Assembly: GCA_949358305.1 (NCBI GenBank) | Contig: OX442318.1 | Span: 11,452,517-11,516,516 of the forward strand | Direction of reading: 5' to 3' | Length of the DNA: 64,000 nt | From: Strigamia acuminata | Taxonomy: Eukaryota; Arthropoda; Chilopoda; Geophilomorpha; Linotaeniidae | Shown: piece by piece, positions 10,502 to 23,780 of the stretch | Position numbering within the stretch: the first letter of the stretch is position 1 | Layout of the letters: the number at the start of each line of letters is the position of its first letter | The notes under the pieces: generated by a model | The model's database searches: none | The model's input: the letters and a program-made list of their open reading frames with translations, nothing else | What the model was told of the DNA's origin: nothing | Made by a program: the position numbers and the translations under genes

Positions 10502-12198
10502 CTCAAAAATGTATTTAAAAACCAGAAAATACAGCTTGCAACCTCTTCAATGCTTAATCCTTTGACATCCTTTGTGACATTAGCATTTAGATGAAGCAAT
10601 AGGAGTTGCAAGAAAAGAAAAGAACAACAGATATAAAATTCCAGGAATCCATTGGCCCAATAGCTCATAAAACTCCAGTTTCAACTCATAAAACAAGATG
10701 GACCCTTGACTCTCTTGCACAAGTTCAATTAATACCTGATGCTGAGCCAATTGGTCTTAAGAGACTGGAAAAACATTTCTCTCAAAGTTGAAAGAAAATC
10801 ATGAGAAAGTAAAAATAAAAAAAAAATAAAAAATGTTAAGAGATATCAAATTGGATTCCCAAGAAGTGAGAGGCCTCAAGCAACAAGAATAAGAAGAAAA
10901 ATTGAATGTCATCACATCAAATGTGAGTGAAAGAAATTGTGACAGTTTGTTGTAAGAAATCATTAACCAACTGGTTTTAAAGAGTCATTGACCATGATTC
11001 CCACTGTCTCAGCCCCAGATAATAATAATTCTCTTCAAAAAATGTTGTTTGTTTTAAACTGCAACTTATTCAATTATTTGTTACTTTGTATTAAAAATTA
11101 AAAATTAAATAAATAAAAATTGTTTTTAAATCTTTGTTATTTGCCTTGGTCTCCTGTAATTACCTGGGTAAAACTATTTTCTTTTTTACTTCTCTTGCAT
11201 TGCAATTTTTGTTATTTATTGTCCTAAAGCTTGTCCCCAGAGACATCATTAGCTCAGTTGGAAACTTGGATAAAGAGTAAATCCCTAAAAGCAATTTAAT
11301 GAAAAAACATTCTACATTTACAACTCAGTAATGTAGAAAAAGTTCCTAACTGCAAATCCAAGGAAGTTATCACTCAGCCTCTTTAGTTGATTAACAGAGA
11401 CACCGGTAGGATCATCGAGCAATTTCATAAGCTGCCTAATTGTTTTGTCCTAATATAATTGCACCAAGTGTTTATACTTATTCTTTTCAACTTTGATCAA
11501 TATTTTTACAGCTCAGCTCAAGAATCCAGTGTTTTAAAGTGGTTTCAGTTGTAAGTGTGACAAGTGAAAACCCTGGACCAAAAGATACAAAAAGAAGAGG
11601 ATGTTTTGGTATTCGGTGAGATAAAAGGAATGTGATTCTCTTTGCTCCAAGAGTTTCTCCCCAAGTAAAAAGTTGAAAGACTCAAAGGAGAGAGAAAAGT
11701 ATTGGAAAAGTAATGACCACTTTTGGACTTGGTGAGTAGTTGGGTGTTAAAAACGACAGTTGGTGTTTATCTCCTAATTGATCATGTAGAACAATGTTAG
11801 TATACCTTTAAGGTGATCATTATTTTTGATGCTGTTTGTTGAATGGAATATGGAAGAGATGTAAAAAGAATAAATAGGTTTTGGTTCAAATGAGAGCCAA
11901 CTGCATGCTCCCTTTTGTGCCTCTTAGGTATTTGCATATATTTCAGGACTGGTGAACCCTGGAATGAGTTTGATGGCTAATTATAGGCTGGTGTACAGAA
12001 GTTAAAGTGAATAAAGGTGAAGTGAGAAGAGAGAAACATTCCAAAACAATAATTTTATTGAAAATTCTGCAATTTTTGATTTTCCGGGCTTATTCGACGA
12101 CGAATAAAAAACCATCAGGACCATTACATTAGTGCTAGAATCAGCAAAAATAGTGCTAATCTTCAGATTAAATAGTTATTTCTAGTACCAAACCAGGT
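10502..12198. other. No gene recognised
   Basis: Short opposing ORFs at 10483-10668 (minus, hydrophobic) and 10606-10791 (plus) overlap and cannot both be real. Neither has supporting signals. No repeat family is identified elsewhere in the stretch. Confidence 0.4.
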
Positions 12199-12410
12199 CC
12201 CAGGTAAAAAAAATCTGCAGAATTCTGCAGAAAATTTGCCTGCCGAAAAAATTCTGCAGAAAATCTTTTTTCTCTGCAGAATTCTGCAGAAAAATTGCCA
12301 GCCGAAAATATTCTGCAGAAAAGGTTAACATTTTCCTGCAGAATTTTGCAGAGTTTGGTAATTTTTTCTGCAGAGCATGCAGAATTTTGCAGAATCTTTT
12401 TCTCCTAGGG
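12199..12410. mobile_element. TIR element, CCCAGG family, copy A
   Basis: It starts CCCAGGTAAAAA and ends TTTTTCTCCTAGGG, imperfect terminal inverted repeats. The interior is built of CTGCAGAATTCTGCAG-like palindromic blocks. Two other copies are at 34678-34913 and 50519-50717. It has no coding capacity, and a target duplication is not clear. Confidence 0.75.
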
Positions 12411-15400
12411 TAAAATTAATGCACCAATAATTTATGGTGGCGAAGAAATAAACTCCGTAAGTATTTCTTTTTTAAAAAAAATGAATTGTGACTTTAAATA
12501 ATATAAAACATTTCAATTTGATGGCTTTTAACCTCCTGCATGTGTGCTCAAATAAGTGTGAAAGTGTTGATCCACAGCAGCTCACTGTTTACCAAAAGGA
12601 AAGCACTGAAGGCAGCTGAAAACCAAGCCACACACAAGGGATTTGGGTGTCAATCAACAGTCACATTACCCATATTGCTATCAAGAGAAGTAAATACATC
12701 TTGGGATTTCACAGTTGCTGCAACATAAGAACTCCCCTCAAACCATTGAGTGCAGAAAAAAAACCCATTGCAAATAAATTGATGAAAGATCTTGTCGCAT
12801 TATCAGCCAAAAGTTAATTAATTTTAAATATTAACCACTTTATCCATTATTTAAGCACTTGTAGAAGAATAATAAATCACATCATGTTAATAAGCTTCAA
12901 AGACCAGTTTATATTAAAATATTTTTTCTACAAACACAAAATGATTAAAATAATCAATAAAGTAGATTGTGTATATAGCAAACTCCCTCTCAGCTACACA
13001 CAATCAATTATTACTTAGAAATAAAGCACCAACCACATAATTGAACATGTAAGACAGCTAAGGAAGTCTTTGCCAAACAAGGCTTAATCTGTAGACACAC
13101 TGGATTTTCAAGTCTTTTGTGAGCCTAACAACTTAGTAATTATAGTAAGCGTGCTTAATCCGGAGAGAAACTACGCTAGAGGAAACATTTCTGCATTTAA
13201 GTTGATTTTTACATGCAATGTTGCAATCATGATGCATGTACCTTTTGAAACAATTTGGTACAATAACATGTCTTTTTCTGATGGTCCAAAATGATTTATT
13301 CAACTTATATGAAAGACTGGTAATTTCATGCTAAACTTCTCTGCAAGGAGGGATCAACAACAAAAAGATGCATATCTACACAGGGAATGGGCAAGCAAGA
13401 GTTTATTGATTTGGCTCTATCTGTTACAGGGTTGTCTTTTGCTCCTTAAAGGCAGCAATTCCAAAGAAGTTGAGCCTTCACTATGGCCATAAACAAATTG
13501 CAGGGGCAAACATTTGACAAGATTGCACTACAGTGTGAAAAATAAGTGATTTGTCTCTGGAGATGGGTGTATCAGGATATGTTTCAAGTATTTCATGATG
13601 TTTTAATAAAAGAAAATGAAATTCCTTTAGTTTTAGTGATTATTTCCAATCTGCCTGAAAAGATTCTTGTTTTTGTGATTTTAAGTAATTTTATTTGTTT
13701 GTTCTTGTTTTTGTAGTTATAATATTAAGGAATTTGACTAATAAAATGAGCTTGTTTTTGTGATTTTAAATAATTTTATTTGTTTTTTCTTGTTTTTGTT
13801 GTTATAGTATTAAGGAAATTGACTAATTAAAATGAGCTTGTGTATTCAAATCTGCTAAATGGATTAAATATGGATGTTTTAAGTTTTTATTTTTTCCAAA
13901 GAACTGCCAACTTTATTTACACCGTACAAACTCACATAAAAATCTAAATGAAATACTTATTGTACAACATTGTGAAGGTCAGACCTGAAAATTAACTTAA
14001 CCCCTTGATATTAAAATATAAGTTACATGCCCACTGACCCAGATGATTTTGTAAGCTTAATTTAATGTCAGTTCACCATGGGTCACCATCTCATGGCTTA
14101 AAAGCAATTTAAGCAAGTAATTTCTTTAATACACTGCAATTTATCACTATTTTCATTAACAGTTTCATGAATGTCTGATGTTTGCTCATAGCTCTTGCAT
14201 GTGCAACAAGTATTTGGACACCCCAGCTGCTAAAACACTTTTTTGTAAACCCAAATATTTAAAAAATAAAATAAACAAACAATTTGACATTCCATGGATC
14301 ATTTCTGTGCAGTGCATTTTCCTTCATTCCTTCCTTGGGAGTAATTAATGTTGTAGGCTTTTTTTCTGTGAATTAATTTAAAAATTAAGAAAGAAACTTT
14401 TCTGTTTTGAAGTAAATTTTGCTCGGTTTTAGATTTTTATCGAGTTTTGCAGCAGATGAATTCAAAGTTTCTATTTTTGCAGTTGCCAAACAAAGTTGTA
14501 GGCGAATTTCAAACCAAATATTCTGCTCAATACAAAATCGATTTATTAAATTTTTTTTATTTTTTTATTCTTCTCTTTTGTTTCAATATATTTGTTGGCG
14601 TGTTGGTAAACGTCTTTTCTGTTTTCTTTTGATTGGGTGTCTTGAAATCGACATTTAAAAGACTTCTTTAGAAAGAAAAAGAAAAAAATCAAAATGTATT
14701 GGGGGAGAAAAAAAATTCTTTAATGAAATTGCTCAACAAAATTGTGTTAGAAAAATCCAATCTCGACCCGTGTTGCAAGCAATTATTACTTTTAAGTTCT
14801 CTACTTCCGCAACTAATAAAACTAAGAGTGCAAATGGAGAAATTATTTATTCATTTTTAATTTAATATCCAAAAAGAAAAATAAATAAATAACAACAAAA
14901 TTTCAATTTTCCGATTATTTCTCTTGAATTTTGTTTTCTTCCTTCTTTTTAACTATTAATGTTATTTTTTTCTGCGCCATCGTTCAATAAACTTGATATT
15001 TTTATTTACTTTCTTTAAAATGAATTTCTTATCGAATTTTTTTTTATTGAAGTTTAAATGACAAAATATCAGAAATGTTCATTTCTTGTTTACAATGCAC
15101 ATGAATAAATCAATATAAGAAAGCCATTCAAATCACAGAACAGATTTATTGAATTTATTCATCACTGTTGCCCTCATGCCCAAACCTTCAACCTTTGCAC
15201 ACTTAGATGAAAAATATTAAAGAATTATTCGTCTTCCTAACCCAAGTATTTCGTTATTCACGCAATAAGTGCATTCAATCCTCAACAGACGTCTGAAATA
15301 ACTTCTCCAACCGGACATGACGATTTTTACATCATATCTCTGTAAACTCATTGTAGGTAGCCATCTTTGCACCCAAGTTGGTCTTAAAGATGTCTTTTCT

Positions 15401-15643
15401 TATTCCGAGGTCTTATTTTTGTCTTGAGAAGACCAAAAGTGTTGATGGGACAACTTAATGATGTATTCTAGACATTGTTTCTCAAACTACTGTACGTAAT
15501 GCCGCGATTTTGTTTCGAAGTTACGCCACTAAGTTCAGTTGAGTTTTTAGTCTGTTCAATCGAGAATTCACTTCTATAAGTGATTTAAGGAGAAAACCTG
15601 TACATTATTGTTATTTTCATTGTATTTTTGTTATGTTTTAAAG
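12411..15643. other. AT-rich DNA with a tandem duplication
   Basis: No gene is recognised. An 85-bp unit at 13666-13750 is repeated at 13751-13836 with a few changes. Confidence 0.5.
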
Positions 15644-15713
15644 GCATCCCATTCATCACCGGCACCTGCTTCGGCGACTCCGAAATCGACTTGGAAATTA
15701 TTGTACCCTGCAC
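15644..15713 (+). CDS. Candidate internal exon, plus strand
   Basis: A long T-rich tract ending TTTTAAAG precedes the segment and CAC|GTAATA follows it. The 70 bp read IPFITGTCFGDSEIDLEI and on, with mostly C-ending codons in otherwise very AT-rich DNA. This GC and codon contrast is the main evidence. Both ends split a codon. The opposite strand is also open here with a weaker acceptor, so strand is not certain. The protein family is not recognised. Confidence 0.4.
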
Positions 15714-16961
15714 GTAATATTTTCTAAAATAATTTGAAAGAGTAAACAGGTAAACAGTCAATAAGTTTCTAAAAAAACTATCTTGTTTAATTAGAAGTGC
15801 GAAAACGTGTTTAATCTCATCTCACTTGTGACATACAATCCCTCTTCGCTCTAATCCCCATTATCAGAATAACCCAGCGAGCCAATCGAATTGCTTAAAG
15901 GTCCAAACGGACAGACACATACAAGGAAATTAGTTTATAGAATAGACACAGAGGTCGAAAACAGCAAATTGGTCTGACAAACCAAATTGATGGTGCACTT
16001 CCCCTTTGACTTCGGTCCCCAGATGTTGAGTTTAACATAACCCGCATGAATAAACCATAAGAGTAAAAAAACATACAACTGCAGAAAACTTGTAGAATTA
16101 CCTTCAACATGAGATATTCAACATTCTTTTTGTTATGTTAGGTAGAAACTCAACTGTTTATACTTTTTGCTTCCTCCAATAGATTCTAGTTAGGAAAAAC
16201 AAAGCCTTTGATAAAGGCAATGTTTCTCCAAGTTCACAAAGCTCCAGATGCCTGTCCAAGGCATTTATTTGCAAAAATAAAAATGTTTGAAATTGCATTC
16301 TATCCAATGCACAGACAATTTTAATTCTTTTTTCTTTTGGGCAAAGCAATCTAAAAAGAAATGATTCAATCTACCAATTATCCATCATCTGGCAATGCCA
16401 TTTATTTCCCATAAGATTTAGACAGATGAGCAATCATCTCATTTTCTAATATCCCAAAATTCCAATCAACCAAGTAGAATGCAAAATAAGCTATATAATG
16501 TTTAATAGCTTATTCTTAACAAACAATGTGCCATAAAGCAGACCTTAAGTGTACTATCAACCTATTAGCATGACATCCTGTTGTTCTCTGCACTCGATAT
16601 TGGTAATTTGCTAATGGTGAAACTATTGGAACATAAAATCATACTTTTTACATCAACAATGTAGATTACCAAGTTAATTCATTGTTCAAACAATCAAAAA
16701 CAAATAAAAATCTGTTCTTTCAACAAAAAGTAATTATCCATTTATGGAATTTCATGAATTTTTGTTGTTTTTAATTTTAATATCTCATAATTTGCTAGCC
16801 TGAAGCTTAGTGTTAATTTGTATAGAATCAATATCTTACGCAACCAAATGGTTCAAAAATATATTTGACACTAAAATAGTACTCGCAAAATAGTACCGTA
16901 AAGTCGGGTGAATGTGGACGATTGTTTTAGTAAATTGTTAATAGTGCCTTCAACTTAATTT
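15714..16961. other. No gene recognised
   Basis: AT-rich DNA. Short minus-strand ORFs at 15895-16110 and 16158-16349 have no supporting signals. Confidence 0.4.
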
Positions 16962-17450
16962 AGAGTTTGCAGGATGCATTTTTCCCTTATTTTGTGCCAC
17001 GCTACACTATTTTAGTGCCATATCGTAAGGGAAAAATCTTTAGTGTATCGTTTTCAACACTAAATTAAAATATAGCGCAGCCAATCAGAATTGAGAACAC
17101 TATATTGTTAGCTCCATCCATTGCAAATGGCGATTATTTTGTTGTCCCGAACAAACACATCACAGTCATAGGTACGTAGATTAAATGATAAGTGAGGCCC
17201 AAAATTGAATTTTAGGCCCAAAACCATACTTTATATGCATAATAATGGAATTTTATGCAGAAATTTGCTCATTTACGCCCCAAATTGAATTTTTAGGCCC
17301 AAAATTACTAACTGTCAGTAGTTGGCTGAAATAGTGTAGTGATAGGGGAAAAGTGCAGCCCGCAAAAACTTAATTTATCATTTTTTCCTTACACTATTTT
17401 TACACCGTATAGTCTTTAACTGTAAAGGAAAAATGCATTCCGCAAACTTT
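16962..17450 (+). mobile_element. TIR element, AGAGTTTGC family, copy 1
   Basis: About 490 bp with terminal inverted repeats of roughly 27 bp: left AGAGTTTGCAGGATGCAT, right GGAAAAATGCATTCCGCAAA. The interior is non-coding and shared along its length with 21734-22220 and 25492-25900, all in the same orientation. It contains several GGCCCAAAATTGAATTTT blocks. Confidence 0.88.
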
Positions 17451-18430
17451 CTATTATCGTGTTCCTTCGCGTAAGGTATTAAAAACTAAGCCCATACACT
17501 TAATCCTGTCTTTTAGTTGGAAATTGACTTGATATGCGCCATCACATTAGAGATAATTCATTTTATTCAAGAGCTTTTAGCAAGTGTGTGGGGAAAAATG
17601 TCAATTTAATTGAATCTCAGTGACAGGGGGAAGTGAAAGCCGAATCAAGCAGTGTGTGTTTCTTTTTTCTTTTTTTTTTTCCTTTGTGGCTAAGATGTTT
17701 TACGTGGTCGTTCAATGATTGAAGAAAGTATTGGGACCGGTTGGAAGACAAATTCAATCAAGAAACCCGTAATTTTGTGATCGCGTGTTGTGGGGGAATT
17801 TGATCTTGCGAGGAAGGTTGTTGCTTAATGCGGAAGATTCGGAGTCTCGCATTCGCAGTGCGCGTGCGCACATTCGCGGCTGTGTGTAGGCTCCGCTTTG
17901 ATATTTGAGTCGGTTCATTTAATTTAGTCGCCCGTATCGTGCAAGATAATAGTCCAGTTTGTTATTCCTGATAAATCGCGGCACCAAGAGTAAATAGACC
18001 TTTCAACTCCAGCTGCACATTTCCTTGCGCGTAATTTATAGTTGTTTGTGACAACTTATATTGATTGTAATTGACATATTGACATTTTGATTGTCGATTA
18101 GACGTTTCAATTAAGATATTCACATCAATTTGTTGAGTTAAAAAAATTCTAAAAATTCTTCTAGCAAACAATCAAAGCGCAGCAGTGCAAACTCAAGTCG
18201 TTTATAAATGCTGCCCCCATCAAAGCAGTGAAACTTCACGGCAGTGCTTCAGCAAAACCGACAGTTCTACACACATTTACTCTGTCACGGCCATGGTTTT
18301 CTCCCCTATTTTTATTTTTGGACTTTTTACCATTTTTCCTTTAAATTCCTATTTTATTTTTATTTTATTTATTTTCCTTAATTTTGCCGCTTCTTCCCGT
18401 GTAATGTATGCGCAATGCTTATAAGCCTAA
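17451..18430. other. CpG-richer segment, possible promoter
   Basis: Bases 17700-17960 have more CpG than the surroundings and include TGCGCGTGCGCA at 17859-17870, a good match to the palindromic NRF1 site. G and T exceed C and A on the left part. No ORF or splice pattern is clear enough to call a gene. Confidence 0.3.
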
Positions 18431-18432
18431 CC

Positions 18433-18665
18433 TCAGAGTAGACTTGAAGTCTACTTTTTCGCTTCGCTTGGAAAGTTTGCACGCGTTGGCCAATGACAGA
18501 CGAGATAGCGTATGTCGTCACCAACTTCACAATTGAAACGAGACTTCACTTCATCACTTCTCTTTGCTTCATTGAGAACATGAGAAGCAAATTTTTTCAT
18601 GTGAATTTTTGGGCGCGACCATTTCGCGTGCTAAATTTCGCAACAATGTAAACGAGCCTTTACGC
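18433..18665. repeat. Interspersed repeat with GTAGACTTGAAGTCTAC palindrome
   Basis: A 17-bp palindrome at 18438-18454 is followed by TTTTTCGCTTCGC. A later ATTTCGCAACAATGTAAACG recurs at 62065. The same palindrome, flanked in the opposite order, is at 61971-61987. Probably a degraded, partly rearranged TIR element. Confidence 0.5.
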
Positions 18666-18680
18666 CAGAGACGAACAGTG

Positions 18681-20188
18681 GCTACAAAAAAGGTTTTTCA
18701 TGGACCTGGACCCATGCTCGAATTACCATTTGCAGTAATTTGTCAATTTAATTAGATACCATACAGATTGATCGTGACAACTCTTCATTTATTATCATGA
18801 TAAATTTGTAATAAATTTAAAATTTGTCAATAAATTTATTTTTTATTTGTCAATGGTAAACTTAGAAAATATACCGTATGATATATTGCTGACGGTCAAT
18901 CAGACCTACAGTTTCAGACTGCGCCGTTGAAAGGGAATAAAACTAATAATAATACTGGGCAGAAACTGTAGGCCAGGGGAACCACAGTAAAACCAGTTAT
19001 TAGTAGATGAAAAATGTTCTTTCCATATAGCCAACATCGACTTTTTCTTAAACTCCAAGATATTGACCGCTTACTGTTTGACAGCAAAATAGATCATCGA
19101 GAAGCGAGAATTCTTCACATCTTTTATCATCATCTTTTTTTTACTATATCCAGTGTCCATAAACTTTTCTCTTAAGAAATAAACCTCAACTATTTTCAAC
19201 CATCTTCAAATGTTGAATGTGGCACTAACACGACGTTTTTGGAATGCCACTAACGGATGCCGGCATCGAAATAGCTCAAATCCCACATAATCTCAATATA
19301 AGAATGTATTTTTATATTATGTGGGTCCCATGACATGAATAACTGAGTTGACACCAAACTCACACTCATAAATAATTCAGTGCTGGTTTCCATTTAACAT
19401 CTCAAATTGCACATAAGCAAACAAGTTTGTGTAATAAAGTGTCAATAAATATCACATGGAAATCCTGTCTCTTTTCTATGGTACCATTGTCAGATCCTAG
19501 ACACCATACACAGCAGGTTTGGTTATTGCAACAATCTATGCCTGGAATCTTGATTCCAAAATCTTTCTGCAGGCTTCTTGTGTGTAAATAATAAGAGTTA
19601 TTGCCATTGCCAAGTAACAATCCCTCTGTTTAATTTGATAAAAATGTTAGATAGCACTTTATATACTGTACAATCTTCAGTATTGTTTAGGAGGAAACAA
19701 TATGTCTGCATAATGAATGAGGTGCAGCAATCTTTTTAATCCTATTGATATGATCATGTATTATACAGCGGCAGATTAAAACTTTCAAATATTGGCTTTA
19801 TGTACTGCCGGTGTGTAATAAACATCATTCCGTCTTTTTGTTCGAGTCTTATTTATTTTTTAAAGTGGCTGAAAAAACAAAACGGCACAGACACCCAGAG
19901 TTCTCTTACTTCAAATTTTACATCGGCTCGCTTAGCGCTGATATCACTTAACGCTGTTTTAAACTTCTAAACTTAATGTTTAGAAAGTCTAATAAAACGG
20001 TTCTGTCCGTCTGTCCGTCCGTCCGCATCAATTCCTCACAAACAAAAGCAGCTAGAGCCAAGCGGGCAACTGCAATGAACTCAGTATACCTTCAATATGT
20101 TCCTAAGGTATTTTTGTATTTCTCCGACCTCCGGTTTAATTAAAAAACTGGTTATTACATTTTTTTAAAACTGGTACTGGAAATGACG
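18681..20188. other. No gene recognised apart from one weak exon
   Basis: AT-rich DNA holding the candidate exon at 19485-19566 and a short GTCC microsatellite near 20005-20025. Confidence 0.4.
19485..19566 (-). CDS. Candidate small exon with FGIKIPG motif
   Basis: On the minus strand CCTGCAG|AAAG opens an 82-nt segment ending AATG|GTACCA. It encodes KDFGIKIPGIDCC and then a Cys-rich stretch ending SDNG. The first 40 nt, including the splice acceptor position, closely match the segment at 39286-39322. Two similar short exons or an old dispersed repeat would both fit. The donor is weak. Confidence 0.2.
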
Positions 20189-20603
20189 TACCGTACCGCC
20201 CCGTTTAAACGCCCGGGTTCATTCAAGCGCCCGCCCCGTTTTAGCGCCTGGCAATCAGCACCCCAAAAGTTTAAATAAGCGCCGGGTTAACGGATACGTC
20301 CAGATAACGTGCAGTACTGTTGTCATTCGCTGGATGAAATCTGCACGAAAATTGACGCTGCTGACATTGTTGGCACTTCAAATCCAGGTGCCTTTGCAGT
20401 TTCGGACCATTTGTTAGCTAAATGGGACGTGTAAATTGTAAAAATACAAATTTTCTCCAAAAAAAATTTTTCAGATTAGTAATTTACATTTTTTTCTGGT
20501 TAAGCGCCCGGTTCATTTTAGCGCCGGGCCTCAAATAGCCGCCGGGGGGAGCGGCTGAAAAACAAAATTAAACGCCCGGGCGTTTAAACGGGGCGGTACG
20601 GTA
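20189..20603. mobile_element. GC-rich TIR element
   Basis: Perfect inverted ends of about 29 bp, starting TACCGTACCGCCCCGTTTAA and ending with the complement at 20603. A further inverted pair GGAAATGACG / CGTCATTTCC lies just outside. The interior repeats AGCGCCCGG and AGCGCCGGG motifs, strikingly GC-rich for this region. Non-coding. Confidence 0.85.
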
Positions 20604-21733
20604 TTATATTTTACGTCATTTCCGTTTTTTTAGACTTGCCACTGACAGTCGCTGATGGCGGTTGATCGAATTTTGGTGAGATTTTGTTTGTTGTTGCTTT
20701 ATTTTGGCCAAAAATTTTATTTTTTATTACTTTATTTTCTTTTATTTTGGTGTTTTCTTTAGCGACAGACGAACAGGGGTTTAGAAGTCTAAGATGTAAT
20801 GCTTCCATGCATTACAGATATTTACTTGTTTTGCTGTAATGTGGAAAAATATGCGATTTCTTTTTTCGCGTCAGTACGACTACTTTTCATAAGTTTAGAA
20901 AAAAAAATTAAAAATAGCGGATATCAAACTTTATGGCTGCAAAACCTAGAATTGAAAGCATTTAGCAACCCGATTTTTCTACAGTGTTATAAAATGGTTC
21001 AAAAAGAAGTAATTAACCTAAAAACTAATCTGTGAGAAGTTTTATTTTTTCTGGACGAACAGGTTTTAAAATACCACCGGTTTCATAAGTTTAGAAAACG
21101 CCCCATGTGGAAAAAACCGCCATGTTGACAACAGGAGTGGAAAAAACAACACAACGGCTTTTATCCTGATGGACGCCAAGGTGATAAAAAACATTCGCTC
21201 AAATTTTCAACAAAAAAATGGGTTAAAGTTTCTTCCACCAAAGAAACCGACTTAAAAAAAATCAATATAAGAGCATCAATTGAAGTGAGTCCCTTTAAAA
21301 GAAAGTGGATAAAAAAGACTCCTCTAATTGTCACCGTGAAGATAATCCAACGCCTAATTGTGACACGAAGGTAATTAAGAGAAGTTGATGTTGAGGGAAG
21401 TGAGATAAAAAAATCTATTTGAAAATAAGATACTTAATTGACTCCCTTTCATTATAATTCAATTGATGGTAACCACCAACAACCTTCTTGTGGATCCTCA
21501 AAATATGAGTCCAATCATCGACAAAATGAATAAAATGAGCGTGCAGCCCAGAAAATAAAATGTTACATCGGAAAATAAATATCTATTTATAAATTCCAAA
21601 ATTCTTTACCAGAACTGCACTATAACTTTTTAATATTACATTATCGATAAACTTGTTATTCGCTAGAGAACATACAAGGGGGAAGCCAAATATGTAAATT
21701 ATGATATTTCTAAAATAATAATACAATTTTGGG
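20604..21733. other. No gene recognised
   Basis: AT-rich DNA. The phrase TTTCATAAGTTTAGAAAA recurs with small changes at about 20886 and 21079. Confidence 0.4.
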
Positions 21734-22220
21734 TGTTTGCGGGATGCATTTTTCCCTTATTTTGCTCCACGATACACTATTTTGGTGCCATATCATAAGG
21801 AAAAAATCTTTAGTGTATCGTTTTCAACACTAAATTAAAATATAGCGCAACCAATCAGAATTGAGAACACTATATTGTTAGCTCCGCCCATTGCAAATGG
21901 CGATTATTTTGTTGTCCCGATCAAATACATCACAGTCGTAGGTACGTAGATTGAATGATAAGTGAGGCCCAAAATTGAATTTTAGGCCCAAAACCATACT
22001 TTATAGGCATAATAATGGAATTTTATGCAGAAATTTGCACATTTATGCCCCCAAATTGAATTTTTAGGCCCAAAATTACTAACTGCCAGTAGTTGGCTGA
22101 AATAGTGTAGTGATAAGGGAAAAGTGCAGCCCGCAAAAACTTAATTAATCATTTTTCCCTTACACTATTTTAGACCGTATAGTCTTTAACTGTAAGGGAA
22201 AAATGCATCCCGCAAACTCT
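21734..22220 (+). mobile_element. TIR element, AGAGTTTGC family, copy 2
   Basis: The best-preserved right end of the family: AAAAATGCATCCCGCAAACT, ending at 22220. The left end reads TGTTTGCGGGATGCAT. The interior matches copy 1 with scattered substitutions. Confidence 0.88.
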
Positions 22221-23780
22221 CTAATTAACATCTCCTTTTACAGTTTGAAATAATAGGAAATAATGTTTTCCGTGTTTTGTTTGCACGTTTTCTTATGCAT
22301 TCTACCTCCAACTATGTGATATAGCAAAATGTAAATGCAAATTTGATGTAGCAAAATTTTAAATTTAAAAATTGTAAAATTTTCTTATCTCAAATGACCA
22401 CAAATTTGATGTATCAACTCAAACAGCCACTGTGGCTTGGTCGAGCCTTATCCAGGATGATTGAGCGGTGCAGTCGATAGGATTGAAAAGAAGAAAAGGA
22501 CAGAGATAACACGAGAATGAGCGCTTATTTACTTCTTATGCCATTGTTGTCTGAGGATGTTAAGGATAGAAAGAAGAATAAAAAAACATTCCAAATTTAA
22601 CATTTTTCAGTCAGTTACGTACGTGCATGTTAGAAAACAGCGAAAAACCGCTTTATTAGGGATTACATACCTACAGCTAAATTGAGTAACAGCAAAATGA
22701 ATTATTAGCGCAGTGTAACAATTGATCACACGGGAGCCAATCTGTAAACCCCTTACAGTTTATTGAGGTGCCCCCTTACGGTAGGGAAGTGGACTGAGGG
22801 CAGGGGTCAAAGTCCGGTGACCGAGAGTCACAAATATTTAATTTTCTCCTCTCCACGGTGAGAAAATGCATTTATAAATGGACATACAACAGCTAAAATA
22901 TAGTCACTTTCCTCGTGACAAATAAGTACTGGAGAAAGCAAAGTAAAAGTAAGCAACTGTTCCCTTCTGTAAACATATCTTTTGCAGTTTCCTTCTGCAG
23001 GTAATGGCATTTTCCACATCATATCTTGTAACCCAAAGGTGCTAAAAGCTAGTAAGGTAACAAAAAGAGCTTTGCTCTTTACTCACCTATTGTTTTAAAA
23101 TTTCCCTATCTTAATGGGTGGTGGGAACACAAGTGTATAGTGCAAAAAATTGGTATTTAGTGATGCAACGTGGTTCAAAAATATATTTTACAATGTATGC
23201 TTTTCACATAGAAATTAAATATTGCTAAAGTATCTACCCTATTATCTAATTTTTCTATTGACAAATGTTTGAATTTTTACATTTGGAGTAATAATTGATT
23301 TTTCAATATTTAAATGTGGCAAATAAGATCTTCTAGTTTGGTTAAAATCGCCCAAATGTCTCCATTAAAAGTTATTGTTTTGTTGTTTGTTTTAATCTGA
23401 ATCCATTTGTGTACAATTTCTTTTCTGTTATTTCCTAAACATAATAGATTCGACAAACAGAATGTTTCGCAATCGTTATCACAGAAACCAAAGTGCAACC
23501 ATCTGCCCGCCATTCCGGCAACCACTGACCGGCATTTGTTCACCAGTAATCCGATTAATTGACAGAAATGTTTTTTTTCTTTGACAATAAAAAAATTCAT
23601 GATGTGATTGATAAATCAGTAGATGTGTTGTGTGATTTCAGAGTATTTTTTTTTTATTTGGAGCAGATGGCTTGGTTGTGTTTGTTTTTATTTATTTTTT
23701 ATTTTTTATTTACTTACTTGTTAGATGATGGAAATTAAATAAACCAGATATGTAGTACATGCAATTTCATATTTGAACAG
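22221..23780. other. No gene recognised
   Basis: Minus-strand ORFs at 22828-23022 and 23310-23600 look protein-like but lack clear splice or start signals. The last 200 bp before the tandem array are markedly G- and T-rich on the plus strand. Confidence 0.35.

Noticed and set aside
23070-23110. Consensus minus-strand donor GTGAGTAAA at about 23083
   Set aside because: All three frames of the preceding sequence contain stops close by, so a coding exon does not fit.
22828-23600. Two protein-like minus-strand ORFs (64 and 96 residues)
   Set aside because: No start context, splice pattern, conserved motif or GC contrast. Chance ORFs of this size are common in the window.
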